DNA from: Lutraria lutraria
Taxonomy: Eukaryota; Mollusca; Bivalvia; Venerida; Mactridae
Assembly: GCA_964023205.1 (NCBI GenBank)
Contig: OZ026851.1
Coordinates: 11,015,637-11,079,636 of the forward strand
Length of the DNA stretch: 64,000 nucleotides
Reading direction: 5' to 3'
Shown here: positions 33,020 through 46,035 of the stretch, in pieces
How positions within the stretch are numbered: position 1 is the first letter of the stretch
Layout: each line of letters starts with the position of its first letter
The notes under the pieces: model-generated
Told to the model about the DNA's origin: nothing
Database searches by the model: none
What the model saw: only the letters and a program-made list of their open reading frames with translations
Made by a program: the position numbers and the translations under genes

Positions 33020-34975
33020 GTGTTGTTGAGGGTGTCATTGCCTTGTAAGCAATGCTTTGATCTATAGTGGGTGATATTTCTTTGTAAGCAGTGTTATGGG
33101 CTATGGTGGGTGATATTGCTTTGTAAGCAGTGTTATGGGCTATGATGGTGGGTGATATTGCTTTATAAGCATTGTTATGGGCTATAGTGGGTGATATTGC
33201 TTTATAAGCATTGTTATGGGCTATAGTGGGTGATATTGGTTTATAAGCATTGTTATGGGCTATAGTGGATGATATTGCTTTATAAGCAATGCTTTGATCT
33301 ATAGTGGGTGATATTGCTTTATAAGCATTGTTATGGGCTATAGTGGGTGATATTGCTTTATAAGCATTGTTATGGGCTATAGTGGGTGATATTGCTTTAT
33401 AAGCATTGTTATGGGCTATAGTGGATGATATTGCTTTATAAGCAATGCTTTGATCTATAGTGGGTGATATTGCTTTATAAGCATTGTTATGGGCTATAGT
33501 GGGTGATATTGCTTTATAAGCATTGTTATGGGCTATAGTGGGTGATATTGCTTTATAAGCAATGCTTTGATCTATTGTGGGTGATATTGCTTTGTAAGCA
33601 GTATTATGGGCTGTAGTGGGTGATATCGCTTTGTAAGCAGTATTATGGTCTATGGATGGTGATATTGCTTTGTAAGCAGTATTATGGGCTGTAGTGGGTG
33701 ATATCGCTTTGTAAGCAGTATTATGGTCTATGGATGGTGATATTGCTTTGTAAGCAGTGTTATGGTCTATGGATGGTGATATTGCTTTGTAAGCAGTATT
33801 ATGGGCTGTAGTGGGTGATATCGCTTTGTAAGCAGTATTATTGTCTATGGATGGTGATATTGCTTTGTCAGCAGTATTATGGTCTATGGATGGTGATATT
33901 GCTTTGTCAGCAGTATTATGGTCTATGGATGGTGATATTGCTTTGTAAGCAGTGTTATGGGCTGTAGTGGGTGATATCGCTTTGTAAGCAGTATTATGGT
34001 CTATGGATGGTGATATTGCTTTGTAAGCAGTGTTATGGTCTATGGATGGTGATATTGCTTTGTCAGCAGTATTATGGTCTATGGATGGTGATATTGCTTT
34101 GTCAGCAGTGTTATGGTCTATGGATGGTGATATTGCTTTGTAAGCAGTATTATGGGCTGTAGTGGGTGATATTGCTTTGTAAGCAGTATTATGGTATATG
34201 GATGGTGATATTGCTTTGTAAGCAGTGTTATGGTCTATGGATGGTGATATTGCTTTGTCAGCAGTGTTATGGTCTATGGATGGTGATATTGCTTTGTAAG
34301 CAGTATTATGGTATATGGATGGTGATATTGCTTTGTAAGCAGTGTTATGGTCTATGGATGGTGATATTGCTTTGTAAGCAGTATTATGGTATATGGATGG
34401 TGATATTGCTTTGTAAGCAGTGTTATGGTCTATGGATGGTGATATCGCTTTGTAAGCAGTATTATGGTCTATGGATGGTGATATTGCTTTGTAAGCAGTA
34501 TTATGGTATATGGATGGTGATATTGCTTTGTCAGCAGTGTTATGGTCTATGGATGGTGATATTGCTTTGTAAGCAGTATTATGGTCTATGGATGGTGATA
34601 TTGCTTTGTCAGCAGTATTATGGTCTATGGATGGTGATATTGCTTTGTAAGCAGTATTATGGTATATGGATGGTGATATTGCTTCGTAAGCAGTGTTATG
34701 GTCTATGGATGGTGATATTGCTTTGTCAGCAGTATTATGGTCTATGGATGGTGATATTGCTTTGTCAGCAGTATTATGGTATATGGAGGGTGATATTGCT
34801 TTGTCAGCAGTGTTATGGTCTATGGATGGTGATATTGCTTTGTAAGCAGTGTTATGGTCTACGGATGGTGATATTGCTTTGTCAGCAGTGTTATGGTCTA
34901 TGGATGGTGATATTGCTTTGTCAGCAGTGTTATGGTCTATGAAGGGTGATATTGCTTTGTAAGCATTGTAATAGA
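33020..34975 (+). repeat. 39-bp minisatellite, about 50 units
   Basis: The unit is gtgatattgctttgtaagca + gtattatggtctatggatg. The left part (to ~33600) uses a variant with ttataagcattgttatgggc, interrupted at multiples of 39 by units with aatgctttgatctat. The right part is more uniform. With 39 = 3 x 13, a plus-strand frame of 258 codons (MVILLCKQYYGLW repeated) stays open; I see no sign that it is a real gene. Confidence 0.95.
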
Positions 34976-35653
34976 GGGTGATATTGTTTTAATGATCTTA
35001 TCAAAGGTGATATTGCTTTAAAAAGAGTGACTAGCCCCTACATTTGGTGAAATACGTATGAAAGATTTCATCTTGCCAGATTGTTGTATCTCGATGTAAG
35101 GGAATTTTGTAAAATTGATTTGTTATAAAACTCCATTTTTTTCTCTTTGGTTCTGATATCGGTTAGCACAGGTTTGAATGTATTATGTGAAAGTGTGAGA
35201 TTTCTATTTCATTATGAGAGAAAATATACAAGTCACCTTGGAAACGCTTTATAGTAAAAAGCTGAAATATGGTCAATAGAGATTAAATTACCAGAAATGT
35301 ATTTTGTTTTGTTTAGATGATTGTGGTCATAAAGGGGAAGGTCACATGTGAAAATGGTCATCAATTTGATATCAAAAGACTTTATGATGTCTGTCTATAG
35401 ACAAAACTTTTGAAATCTTAAAACAATAAAGAAATAGTAAAAAATTTCTGATATAAAAAATGACTGTCATGTCTTGTCTTTGTTTATGCTTTTTATGAAT
35501 TTTATGTTAGTTGCATGGCTGACAGTTTTATGTTACCAGGTGTGGATGGATAATTTACCTGTAAACTTAAGCTTTAAGATTGTTCTCAAGTCAATAACCT
35601 TGGGTCTTGAACTTATGACCTTTGATTATCATTCTTATGTCTGACTGACTGAG

Positions 35654-35910
35654 CTGGCTGCGGTCGAGGTCCAGTGGTTAGAACACTGGATTTGGAACAT
35701 GACGATCAAAGTTTGATTCCCAGTCATGACTGGTCATACCCTTCTACGAAAATTTGACAAAAATGTTAATTTTTCCTCTTCATGTGGAGAAGTTGCCTGT
35801 ACATTGTGGAAGGGTAAGTTAGTACTGGTTAGAGTACAGTCCAGGGAAACTGATTAAGTGAATCGGCCCCCTTGTTGTATGACTGAAATACCCAAATAAA
35901 TACTGTCTGA
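35654..35910 (+). repeat. S1 SINE, near full length
   Basis: The tRNA-like head ggctgcggtcgaggtccagt-ggttagaacactgg (A box) and agtttgattcccagtc (B box) is followed by the body gtggagaagttgcctgtaca, gggtaagttagtactggtta, cagtccagggaaactgatta and an aataaata-rich tail. Confidence 0.8.
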
Positions 35911-36210
35911 TCTAACTGCTGGTTTGGAGTGGGTGCAGTATTCATTGTAGTTCCTAGATAACTTTTCTTGATTAATGGTTCTTATATATATATGAGAGAT
36001 AAATCAAGGCTTAACAGGTCTCTGATGTGAATGATGCTTTTATTATTGATTAATAATTTACTGTATGATTCTAGGAAAAAAATATAATTGTGATATATCT
36101 ATATCTAGACTTGTATATGGTGGAAGAAATCTGACATGACCATTATATAGGATAATGGTCATGTAAAATGATAGAATTATTGTGTGTCATGTTTAGGTAA
36201 CAATTTAATA

Positions 36211-36330
36211 TCTTTGGGTACATGTAACATTTTCAGGGTGCATGTTACATCTTTGGGTTACATGTTACATCTTTAGGTTACATGTAACATCTTTGGGTTA
36301 CATGTTACATCTTTGGGTTACATGTAATTT
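36211..36330 (+). repeat. 20-bp tandem repeat, ~6 copies
   Basis: catgttacatctttgggtta is repeated with small changes. Confidence 0.9.
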
Positions 36331-37037
36331 AACTTACATCCATGATTACAGTTTTACTGTGTGATGTATTTTCTTTCCAGAAAACAATTGAATCAAAATA
36401 AGAATTAGAAATACAAAAAATGTACAAACTTTTAAACAGTTTATTAATGATTATTTTATTACTTGAAGTATAGTTGGTTTTGTATTATGATTTAAGTTTT
36501 AATTCTTCACCTGAATGTTTTGTCCCGGGGGTGGGGGAGGAAGGCTCATATAAGTCTTAATTTGCAATCTTAAATATCAAAATCTACAGTTTATTATCAT
36601 TGACTCTCTGATCACTACTAAAGATAGAATATTCAGTGATGTAATTGTACTATTGACATTGTATGACTTAGCAATAATACTATCGTAAATGGGAAAATAG
36701 CCCTTAGCTATTTGTGGTCACGTATAATCAATTAGATCGTTAAACTATCTACTATTACAGACCACTTTTGTTCAACATGTTCACATAGATGTGTGTATTA
36801 TATGCTTATATTCGAGTTTCCTAGGCTTATTATATATACATGTTAACCGGAACACCAAGGGATAAAAATTTCACTTTCGCTGAGAGAAATGTGTGATGTT
36901 ATGATATATAGTTTTGATTTACTGGATCGTAAAACTGATACATCTCCAAGTGTGTGTTTTATATTCGGATTGTATTTACAGTTTTTATTTGGCAAATTTT
37001 TCCGCAAATGTGTATAATCATAATGTTAAGTGCTCAC

Positions 37038-37145
37038 TCCCCTAGTCCATTTGAAAGGAGTTCATGAAATCATGAACTTTTCTTGAACTATTCTTGTATA
37101 CTTCATGAATAGTTCATGAAGCATGAAGAACTTTTTGACAGGGGA
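37038..37145 (+). repeat. M3 short palindromic element
   Basis: From cccctagtccatttgaaagg to ctttttgacagggga. It keeps clear terminal repeats. Confidence 0.82.
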
Positions 37146-37426
37146 CATGTTTCCTTAGAAATAACTGTTCTGATACAAAATTACTTGTATGTGGTGAAAA
37201 ATATCCGTTTTAGTTTTAATCATGTACCTAGGATGCCGGATGCCTTTTTGAATCACTTTAAATGACATGCATGTATATTGTTTAAAATCTTCATAATAAA
37301 AGTGGATTTTATTTTGTATCACCATGGTAACAGTTTTGCTTTGATTTCAAGTAAGGAAAGAAAACCAGCTTAAATCCAGTTAAGTTTATCCCTTTCTGTG
37401 TCCCTAGAAATCCTTTTTTTGCCCAC

Positions 37427-37660
37427 CCATTCGAAATGGCGGAAGAGAATAAATGTTACCCTGTCTGTCCGTACAAATTTTGGTTTCCGAGCTCTAACAC
37501 AAATATTTTATGGATTGGTTTCATATTTTACATGAAGGTGTATAATAATAAAATACAGGTTAAGTTTGATTTTCTGGTAGAATCCACACATTTCACAGGA
37601 GCTATGGCCCCTTTTTGACTTAACGCTTAACAGGGGCATTCATGTCCTCTGGACACATTT
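37427..37660 (+). repeat. Dispersed repeat fragment (CTGTCTGTCCG type)
   Basis: It contains accctgtctgtccgtacaaa, acaggagctatggccccttt and aggggcattcatgtcctctg, typical of the GGGGGCAT-type repeats. The 60-codon frame is incidental. Confidence 0.5.
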
Positions 37661-38296
37661 CTAGTTTAAAAAATATTTTATTTGTAACAATGATTTTATA
37701 ATAGCTTATCATGTTGAATTATTTATTGATTGAATTGCAAAAATGAAAATGATGAAAATAAAAAAATGAGTTAATTAACACAAGAACAACTCTCTCATTT
37801 TTCTCCATGTTTAAGTTCTTTGACTACAAATCTTACGAAGTTTCTTGCCTTGCTGTGTTTTAAGAGACGTTTTTTGTAACCTTTTAGCAATTAATGAGTG
37901 GAAAAAATATATTTTATATGTCCTAGAGTGACTGGGCATGACATAGTGTTGATTTTCTATCAAGTAATGGCTTTGAAATTAACTATAACAATGTTGCTTT
38001 TCTCTCTGGAATTCTCGGGTTGCTTAGAAACGAGATCGTGGTTAGGTTATTACTCGATTATGAAGTTGTCTACCACAACCTGTTTATGGTAAACTATTGT
38101 TAATGACCAACTTGGTCACTAATTTACTCTGAAGGCGACATCTTCTAAGACTTGCATTACACATCCATTATCCATAAATATTATGTCTTCTTGGGTATAT
38201 GCTTGAATCTTTGAATTCAACTATAAAACACTGCAATGAAATCATGTTTTAGTAGTGATAGTTTCATGTTGTGTGTCAGTCCGACTTAATAAAGCA

Positions 38297-38425
38297 TATG
38301 TACAACTTTTAATGAAGGCTTATGTACGACTTTTAATGAAAGTGTATAATTATATGACTTTTAATAAAAGCGTATGCATGACTTTTAATGAAGGCTTATG
38401 TGCAACTTTTAATGAAGGTGTATGT
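38297..38425 (+). repeat. 24-bp tandem repeat, ~5 copies
   Basis: tatgtacaacttttaatgaa + ggct is repeated with one longer unit. Confidence 0.85.
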
Positions 38426-39570
38426 ACGCTTGCGTGTTGTTGTATTATTTAATTCAACAATAAAATGCCATGATGAAATAATTTCTGCATATTAGTGTTA
38501 GTGTCATGGTGTCAGTCCGACATTCAATGAACGCCTATTTTTACGAGGATGTCATGTGATTTGTTAAGACTGTTATATAGATACAAATTACAATAGCATT
38601 TCTAGAAAGAATACACTAATAAAAAATTCCACCCTACCCAAAATACTACTGTCCCAGAACCCCAAAAACCCTTAACCCACCCTTTGTATATGACTGTAAA
38701 AATCCGGTGTGTGATTCTTCTTCCTTTAGGCCGATTTCCTCTTTTTTGTCATAAAATCTTTGAAACAAAAGCCTCCAGATTCAGTCTGACCGACTCAAAA
38801 ATGATGTTATTACAAGCAAAAGTTTTTTTTTGCAAGTGCGAGGGGGTGGGGTAGGGTATTTTAGCTTTTTGCTCTTGGAGCTATCACAGGCCTGAAAATG
38901 AAGGATAAGACATGATCACACAGTTCATTAACATAGCAGAGGTGTTGTCCTTTGTAGTTTCTGGTGAAGCGATAGCCATATTAGAAGTACACATGTTATT
39001 TCGAATCATATTTACAAATTTTTATCTGGTCATGATTCACTATAATCTTTCCTCAATGGAGAAGTCTTTGACTTGTCTCTAGAAATGTAATGATGTAAAG
39101 ATTTATTTAGATATGACAGTTATTTCAAGGATTGATGTTAGGTGGTATTTAAAAGCCCTGTGAGTGTCAAGGCCATTTCCTCAATTTATCATTCTTTTTA
39201 ATTATATTAGATCATATCTAGGTATGAAGGCGTTGAGTTGTAGAAGTGTCTTAGAAGTGTCTTAGAAGTGTCTTTCTCTATAATTCTCTTAGATGCATTT
39301 AAAGGTAATTGGTGTGCTATACTTTCGTGTAGTCTTATTTTGCTTCATTTAAAGGTACCGGTTGTTGTAAGGATGGTTAAAGTAACCTAATTTTGTACTT
39401 TTTTGTGGGTGTTATGCCTGTCTTCTTCAGCTGTTCAGTTATATATTGGTGAGCAGTTAGCCTAACCAGTCGTCTAGGCCTCTGTACCAGTAAATGTAAC
39501 GTAGTTTTCAGTTTCTTTAGATAGATCAGTGAGATTAACCTTTATAGTTGTTCAGTTGAAATATGGATAT

Positions 39571-39751
39571 ACAGTCAAACCTGTGAACAAAGGTCACCCT
39601 AGGGAGAGACAAAATGTGGACTTTATTGACAGTTGGGCTTTGTTCTAGGGTAATTTTCTAAGTAGTTGTCAATGACGGTTTTCAAAGGAATGCCTTTTAT
39701 TAACATGTTGGCATTTATTCAGAGCTGGCCACACACACAGGCTAAGCTGTA
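39571..39751 (+). repeat. M1 inverted-repeat element
   Basis: From acagtcaaacctgtgaacaa to acacaggctaagctgta. Confidence 0.85.
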
Positions 39752-40542
39752 CCATCTCAGGACCTCTGGGATTCCCTATTACCTTATTCTACTGTATTCT
39801 CTTTAAAATTACCACCAAACCAATGGAGTTCTCAGATGTGAAAAATAAGTAATAAATCTGTATTCTAGCCCCTTTAAGGTTACAAATAAGCCCCAATATT
39901 TTCATGTCAGTATTGTGAAAATCTAATCATCTGTTTCAGAAAGATGTCCAAGTGGTTTTAAATACATATGGACTTAATCCCCCCCCCCCCCACTCTGATC
40001 GTCTGGGATTTCTCCTTGTAAGATGTACTTTAAATCCGATGATAGAATTATCAAAAATATACTCTTATTTTTTTCAAACATCTTGTATAACATCTGAGTG
40101 TTAGTGCCTTAGTTGATCACTATTTATAATTATTTACTGTAAAATGCATAAAATAAAATTGTATGATTTTTTCTACTTCAACCTAAAACCAAGTTTTCTT
40201 TGCAAAATGTTCTGCTAACCTGTCAAATTTGATCATTTTGAGAAGGTATGAAAATTACATAATTAAGTTTTTGAATGCATTGCACAATTTTTGTTCTGAT
40301 GAGTGATGGGAAAATATTAACCTCACACAATTTCCCTGCTTTACAGTTTTTGTTACAAAATTTTCTAGAAATGGAAGAAATGTCTGTGTTTGTTAGGCTG
40401 TCATCTACAATGTGATAGCTTGACATTTAAGACAAACATCTGCACATACTTCCTACTACATTGTGGCGGAAACTTTTTTGTATGTGCAAGAATAAGTTAC
40501 AACATCAGTTTGATGATATTAAGAACAATTAATTCTTTAAAT

Positions 40543-40625
40543 AATCCCTTTTGAAAGGAATTACTTTTTTCTTGAACTATTCTTGAACGCTTCATGAATA
40601 GTTAATGAAATATGAATAACTGATG
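40543..40625 (+). repeat. M3 short palindromic element
   Basis: Core cttgaactattcttgaacgc ... catgaatagttaatgaaata. The right end is decayed. Confidence 0.7.
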
Positions 40626-40680
40626 CCTGTATTCCTTATCTGTACTGTTGTGCCAGTCCTGAGTCTCTGACCCTATGAGC

Positions 40681-40765
40681 AGAATTCATGAAAATATTAT
40701 TTTTTCTTGATCTATTCTTGCATACTTCATGAATAGTTCATGAGGAATAAATAACTATTTGAAAT
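40681..40765 (+). repeat. M3 short palindromic element
   Basis: Second copy ~60 bases after the previous one: gaattcatgaaaatattatt ... gaataaataactatttgaaa. It lacks the C-run end. Confidence 0.72.
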
Positions 40766-40950
40766 GAGTTTGGAATGCAGGATTTGTTGTTGATTGTGAT
40801 GTAGGTGGTACTAGAACCAAGTGCAGAGAGTTTAAAAGTTATGTTGCATCCGAAGCGTTTCTTCTCTGTGGATCTACTTTTGAATAGCTTCTGAATGAGG
40901 GTTTGGAGGCAAATGCTGGTTTGTTATGTAACCAAAATACTGTCAGTGAG

Positions 40951-41286
40951 GGCTGTGACCGAGGTCCAGTGGATTGTGTGCTGGATTTGTAACCTGGCAA
41001 TCCGGTTTCAATACCTGGTCATGACAGGTTTAACCTTCCACAATGTCGATTTTTTCTCCAAATGTTGAGAAGTTGCCAGTTCTTTGGTTAAGGGTAAGTT
41101 AGTACTGGTTAGAATACCATCCAGGAAAACTTGTTAAGTGAACCAACCAACGTAATTCGAGGGTTCAACGCAATAGTGTCGTAACTCATATTGAAATAAG
41201 AACAAGTTACTACAGTGTTGCGCTGAGCCCTCGGTATATGACTGAAAATTTGTTGATAAACAGCATTAAACCCAAATGAATAAGAA
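40951..41286 (+). repeat. S1 SINE interrupted by a 76-bp hairpin
   Basis: Head ggctgtgaccgaggtccagt ... ccggtttcaatacctggtca, body gttgagaagttgccagttct, gggtaagttagtactggtta, tail tatatgactgaaaatttg ... cattaaacccaaatgaa. Compared with the copy at 35654, the tail is split by the hairpin at 41158-41233. Confidence 0.82.
41158..41233. mobile_element. 76-bp hairpin element, nested in S1
   Basis: The arms cgagggttcaacgcaatagt... and ...acagtgttgcgctgagccct + cg are inverted repeats of ~28 bases around tcatattgaaataagaacaa. The size equals that of the second copy at 47197, and the loop is identical. Insertion inside a SINE shows that it moved or was copied in. Confidence 0.75.
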
Positions 41287-41983
41287 TAACAGTTTACTGT
41301 TGATGAATGTTATAAATTTTTGTTTTCTTCAGGGTTTAACGTTGCATGACTAAGTTAATCTAATTGGCATGAGTTGCAACTAAAACATACTTGTTCATAA
41401 CAATGATTTTATTTGTATTTTAACTTTGATTATTCAGTTAATGTGAGTGAAATTAGATCATGAACTGATTTGCAAAGATTAAGATTTCACTGGTGGTGTT
41501 TGACATTTTGTTCCCTGAATGTTTTCCCTGTCTGAAGTCACACCTAGGGTTCTTTTGCATTATGTCTGCCATTTTATAAGCTTGATTCTGACAGATTGCA
41601 GACATTTTAATCTGTTTGTTTTAGTCTGGTATCCGTAGGGAAACAACTTTGTCTGATACTGTAAATGATACCTTTAAATCTCTCCTCTAAAATCCACCTT
41701 TTTCTCTTTTTGCTAGTAATGTTTACTTACAGAGTTATTTTCTAACAATTATTTGTGTGGAGTATATTTTGAAAGTCCACTAAAAAGGTAGTAATGTCAG
41801 TGTTCACTGAATCCACTTTCTTGCCAGTGATACATAAACAGGTAAAAATGACTTGGAAGCTGAAAGTTAATGGACAGTGCTTGCTATAAGTAGGCACTGA
41901 TGCTGACTTCAGTTAACTCTGTGGGAAGGGTGGTAGACCATGCGTTGTAGATTGTTGGTTCATGATTTTGTCAGGCACATTCT

Positions 41984-42170
41984 TGCAAACTGAACAATGG
42001 TTCAGCTTTCCCATTCGCTCCAGGCACATAAATTTTGATGCGGACCAAGGTACTGCGTTTTTCTACGATTGCCATGTAATTGTTACACTAGTTCCCATTC
42101 CATGTCGCAGAGCAAGCCTATGCTGGCTTGGTTTCCATGAGTACTTTCGGTGCTTTGATTCTCAATGACG
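41984..42170 (+). repeat. D1 dispersed repeat
   Basis: From gcaaactgaacaatggttca to ccatgagtactttcggtgct + ttgatt. Confidence 0.8.
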
Positions 42171-42657
42171 GTTTTGCCATGGAAATGAAATTACAAATGA
42201 TTTGCCTGGTGCCCTGTATTCACTCATCATGTTACATGGTGGAACATGGCAGGCTTATTGAATAAGATGTAAAAATGTTACCACTGTTTTATATAACCCT
42301 GGAGAGAGAAAAGGACAACTGTCTGTTGTACATAAATGAGGTAATGTTGGTGTGTCACATTAATCCTTATTAAGCACACACTGGACACCATCTCCATGGC
42401 ATATAACCTGAAAGATTGTGTCGGTCAAATTGTTTCAGGTTTTACACGTTCTGTTCTTGTCTGGCACGCAGATAACATAATCAGAGTTCTTGGATTTTGT
42501 AATGGTACTAACCTTGTTCCCCGTGTGTGACTGCCAACATCTCCCTCCATGTAAGTTACTCCAATTAGCAATGCGAGCCAAATGGCCCTATAATATTACC
42601 CTTGTCTAATAGTTCTCCATTAAATGTTCATGTTTTCATGGATTTAATTTCAAAGGG

Positions 42658-42895
42658 TTATAATGCTAATATTTTTGTGGACCAGAAACCTTTTAAGGTT
42701 TTTGGGAAGGGTGGCGGACCTTTTCCGAGGGGAATTTTGTGTAAAAAATAGGGGAAAATTACTAAGTAAACGAGCACAGTGTAAAAAGATATTTTGGTTA
42801 GAAAATTTCTTTTCAAATTTGGGGGAAAATACATACTATTCAGCTTGGGGAATGGGGCCAAAAATCGAAAAATTTGCCGTTAAAAAACGGCTGCA
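42658..42895 (+). repeat. Possible low-copy repeat shared with 62590-62720
   Basis: Both have gggggaaaat(t)ac...ttcag followed by ggaatggggccaaa or ggaaatggggccgaa, preceded by (c)cgaggggaatttt or ccgaagggaattttt. Confidence 0.5.
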
Positions 42896-43307
42896 AACTT
42901 ATGAACTCAGGGTCACCCTTTGCCTATTTAGCTAAGCAGAATTTGAAGTGTTGAAAGCCAAATCCAAAGAAAACGAAATTGCAGAGCACAAAAAAATTCC
43001 TGGAGCTTTTACATCTATTTATTATTTTTAACACCTCTGAATTCTCTGAATAATAATTATAATCTTTGTTAGATGTTACTTGATTAATGGACATAAGAAT
43101 TAACAAATACAGTACCATAATTTTGGCAGCTGTTTAAGAAAGCTTACTCTTTGGTGTTTTCTCTGTTGCACTGTTATGCCAACAAATTTCTTCACATGGT
43201 AGCAGCTTTTTTTGCCTTGAAAAAAGATGATTGATCACGTGTGGTGTATTTTGTCTGATTCACAACTGTAGTACTCCTATACTGGATTTGATATTAGTTC
43301 AATATTT

Positions 43308-43575
43308 AATATGCCTCCTTTCAGGGGGTATATTGCTTTGCACAATGTCATGTTGGTCGATCAGTCTGTTCGTCCATTTGTCTGTAACCAAACCTTGTCC
43401 GGGCAATAACTAGAGAATTATTTTGGCATAAGCTCCTTATATTTGGTTGGGAGGTTGGTCATCACATGTAGATGACCCCTATTGATTTTGAGGTCAGTAG
43501 GTCAAAGGTCAAGGTCAAACTATCCAGTTGGCTTTTTAGGGGGCATCTGGGTTTTACAAACACTTGCCTCTGACC
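43308..43575 (+). repeat. GGGGGTATATTG-type dispersed repeat
   Basis: It opens cagggggtatattgctttgc, then gttggtcgatcagtctgttc, accttgtccgggcaataact and aggtcagtaggtcaaaggtc. It is the best copy of this family here. Confidence 0.7.
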
Positions 43576-44089
43576 CTGTAATGTAACAGTATAAGCATCA
43601 TTGAGTAAGAAAATAAGTCAATTAATTTTTCTTAGATTTAAAATAAAAAGAATTCTGGTTTCTTGATCATTAATAATAGGGTAGGTAGTTAGGTTGGGGC
43701 CTTTTTCTTATGCTTTTGAAAGCTTGTGGAATGGTAAAACAAGTGAGACAGTGGGTGTTCTGTTCCTTGGGCCTAATAATAAGTCTAGGGCTGCTTTGAC
43801 AATTAAGGTTTATAAAATTATATAGGTTTGCTAACCGGAAACGTTTAAACGCCTTATCAAAATTATTCACTATAAGCTGAAATATATGCAGTCAATTATA
43901 CCCCCTATTCTAAAATCTGAATACCTTTATGTTTGTGAACTGATAAGAATTTCAATTTTTATTTATAAAATTCTAAGAAATGTACGGGTATCCAAGAGGT
44001 AGAACTGTAAAAGTTCAAAGTGCTTCTAAAATTATTGCCACTTTGACCTTTCCCGTTACAGCTCCTAAGCTCTAAACTTATTGAAGTTC

Positions 44090-44200
44090 TGTCAAACTTG
44101 TGTCTAAATAAAGGCCACTCTCAAATAAAGACCATTCTACCAGCCAATAAAAAACATATTTTGTCTTTCCAAAGGCGCCTTTCTTCACAGGTTTGACTGA
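44090..44200 (+). repeat. M1 element, shortened
   Basis: From gtcaaacttgtgtctaaata to cacaggtttgactga. It is joined to M2 on the right. Confidence 0.82.
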
Positions 44201-44379
44201 ACGTGCAACCTCTTCATAGCAACACCCTTTGGGACTAGCTCAATTATGTTGTTGTTGAGAGGTTGTTGCTCTAGAGAGGTAAAATTAATAGTTAAGTCAT
44301 GCAGTGGGAAAAACTCATGCTGTTGTTGAAGGGAGGTTGTTGCTCAAGAGAGGGCCGCTCTGGAGAGGTTGTACTGCAT
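44200..44379 (-). repeat. M2 inverted-repeat element, reversed
   Basis: The core reads in the opposite direction from other M2 copies (ttgttgagaggttgttgctc on the plus strand). From gtgcaacctcttcatagcaa to tggagaggttgtactgca. Confidence 0.87.
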
Positions 44380-46035
44380 TTACAAAATATTGTACGAAAT
44401 AATACCCATTTAACTTTTCCTTACCATTAAAAAGTTCTTTATTTTGATGTCTTCCTTGCTAGTCAATGGCTTAAACACTATAAGCTGATGTATGTTTTTC
44501 GTATGTGTTTAGATGGCTTGTTGCTGTGTATAATGTCTATTGGGGTTTTTAAGTTAGGCAGAAAGCTGTTTTTTTCTCTTCTCTGCCTTGTTGACTGTTA
44601 TTCGTACATTATTGAGAGTTCTATTAGCACATTGGCGTTCTTGAGCTGTGTTAGATTTATGTAACTTTCCTGCCTTCTTTCTGTGTTGAGGAGTTTTACT
44701 TTTTCGTTTTATGGTGATTTTTTTCTTGCTCATCAAAGCTGTTTATATCGCTGGATATATTGTATGAAAAAATTAATTGAAGATATTTTTCTTGGAAATT
44801 TAACATGTTGGATATAAGTATAATGATTTTAGTGGTGATTCGGAAGATAAATTTTGTGATGGCGATAAAAAGTGAATGAGTTCAGCGAGTGAGGGGATTT
44901 AGTTTTATGAAATTAGCAGTTCTTAATTATTATAATTATGGAATTTTATGGATCACTGATCACCTTTCCAAAGAATTTTTTTTTTATATACTTTTTTTTG
45001 CGGTATTAACACCATTAAGGTTTGTTAACTTGTTGGAATACATAAATATTTTTTGAAAATTAGGGAAAAATTGTTGAATTTGTTGATTTGACTGTATTTA
45101 TGGTCATGTTTTAAGAAAAAGTGTTTTTATCAAAATGAAAAAATTAAAGTGTTCTTGGTATTTTCTGTGTTTCATTGGCCCCTATACTAGGCCCCTATTT
45201 TATAATGATTTTAAGGGACTGCTCCCTATTTCTAGCCTCTAGAATTTTGTTTTACAACTGCTTGACCGACATATTTGAAGATCTTTAAAACAATTTTTCA
45301 TTTGATTCTAATTGACAAAAAAGTTGATCCAGAAAAAATTATTTTATGGACATTTTTTATGATTCTTAATCAAAATATCAAAGACGGTTTAATCTTTATG
45401 TATTACATGGATATCATCAAAATATTCTCCTCTTGACAACATTGTGGTGATGAGTACATGATAATGATAATTTTAAGCTTATATGGCTTACTTATCCACC
45501 CATTTTGTATAATTTTATTCTGATAAATATTCCCTTTCCTTTTACAAGCAGGGTCAATTTTAAGTCAGCATTGTAAGGTCTGGTTAATTCTGGTCATTTT
45601 CTTGTATCTAGTAGTGGTGTGGTTCATTTGATTTTACATACATTTTCGGATTAATTTGTCTCAAAATATATCTAATATCGGATTACTTGCATTTTTGTAT
45701 GTGAATATTCTTATATATTCAGAGGAATTCTGTGATCAGTTTACCAAGTTCAACATTTTGATGGAGAAAATTATTTGCAGGGGAAAGTTAATAGTTTCGT
45801 CTAGAGAAATAAAAAGCTTATTTATGTTTGCATTTAATTTTGCTGTGGAAAATCACCTTATGTTATGATATGTTATTAAATAGAACTTAAGAAGAATACT
45901 GGATATTATCCTTCGAGAGCTTAATTTCTTTTTTATTTCGCTGATATATATGTGATTCAGTTATTCACGGATTAATAATTTCGCCGAGAAAAAAAATCAG
46001 GATTTATAATATATACCTCAAAATAAAAAAAAACA
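44380..46035 (+). other. Repeat-poor stretch upstream of the candidate first exon
   Basis: It is AT-rich with no repeat family recognised. A 60-codon minus-strand frame (44554-44736) is strikingly basic (MMSKKKITIKRKSKTPQHRK...) but resembles no protein I can name. If 46036-46110 is a real first exon, its promoter should lie in the right part of this stretch. No TATA or other core element stands out. Confidence 0.5.

Noticed and set aside
33971..34942. Open frames of 63 and 258 codons (MVILLCKQYYGLW repeats)
   Set aside because: The 39-bp minisatellite unit is divisible by three, so one frame stays open by arithmetic. The frame breaks in variant units.
36211..36330. Telomere-like repeat (ttaggt/ggtta)
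   Set aside because: The true period is 20 bases and no TTAGGG runs are present.
44554..44736. 60-codon very basic minus-strand frame
   Set aside because: The Lys/Arg richness follows from T-rich plus-strand sequence. No histone, HMG or protamine pattern is evident.
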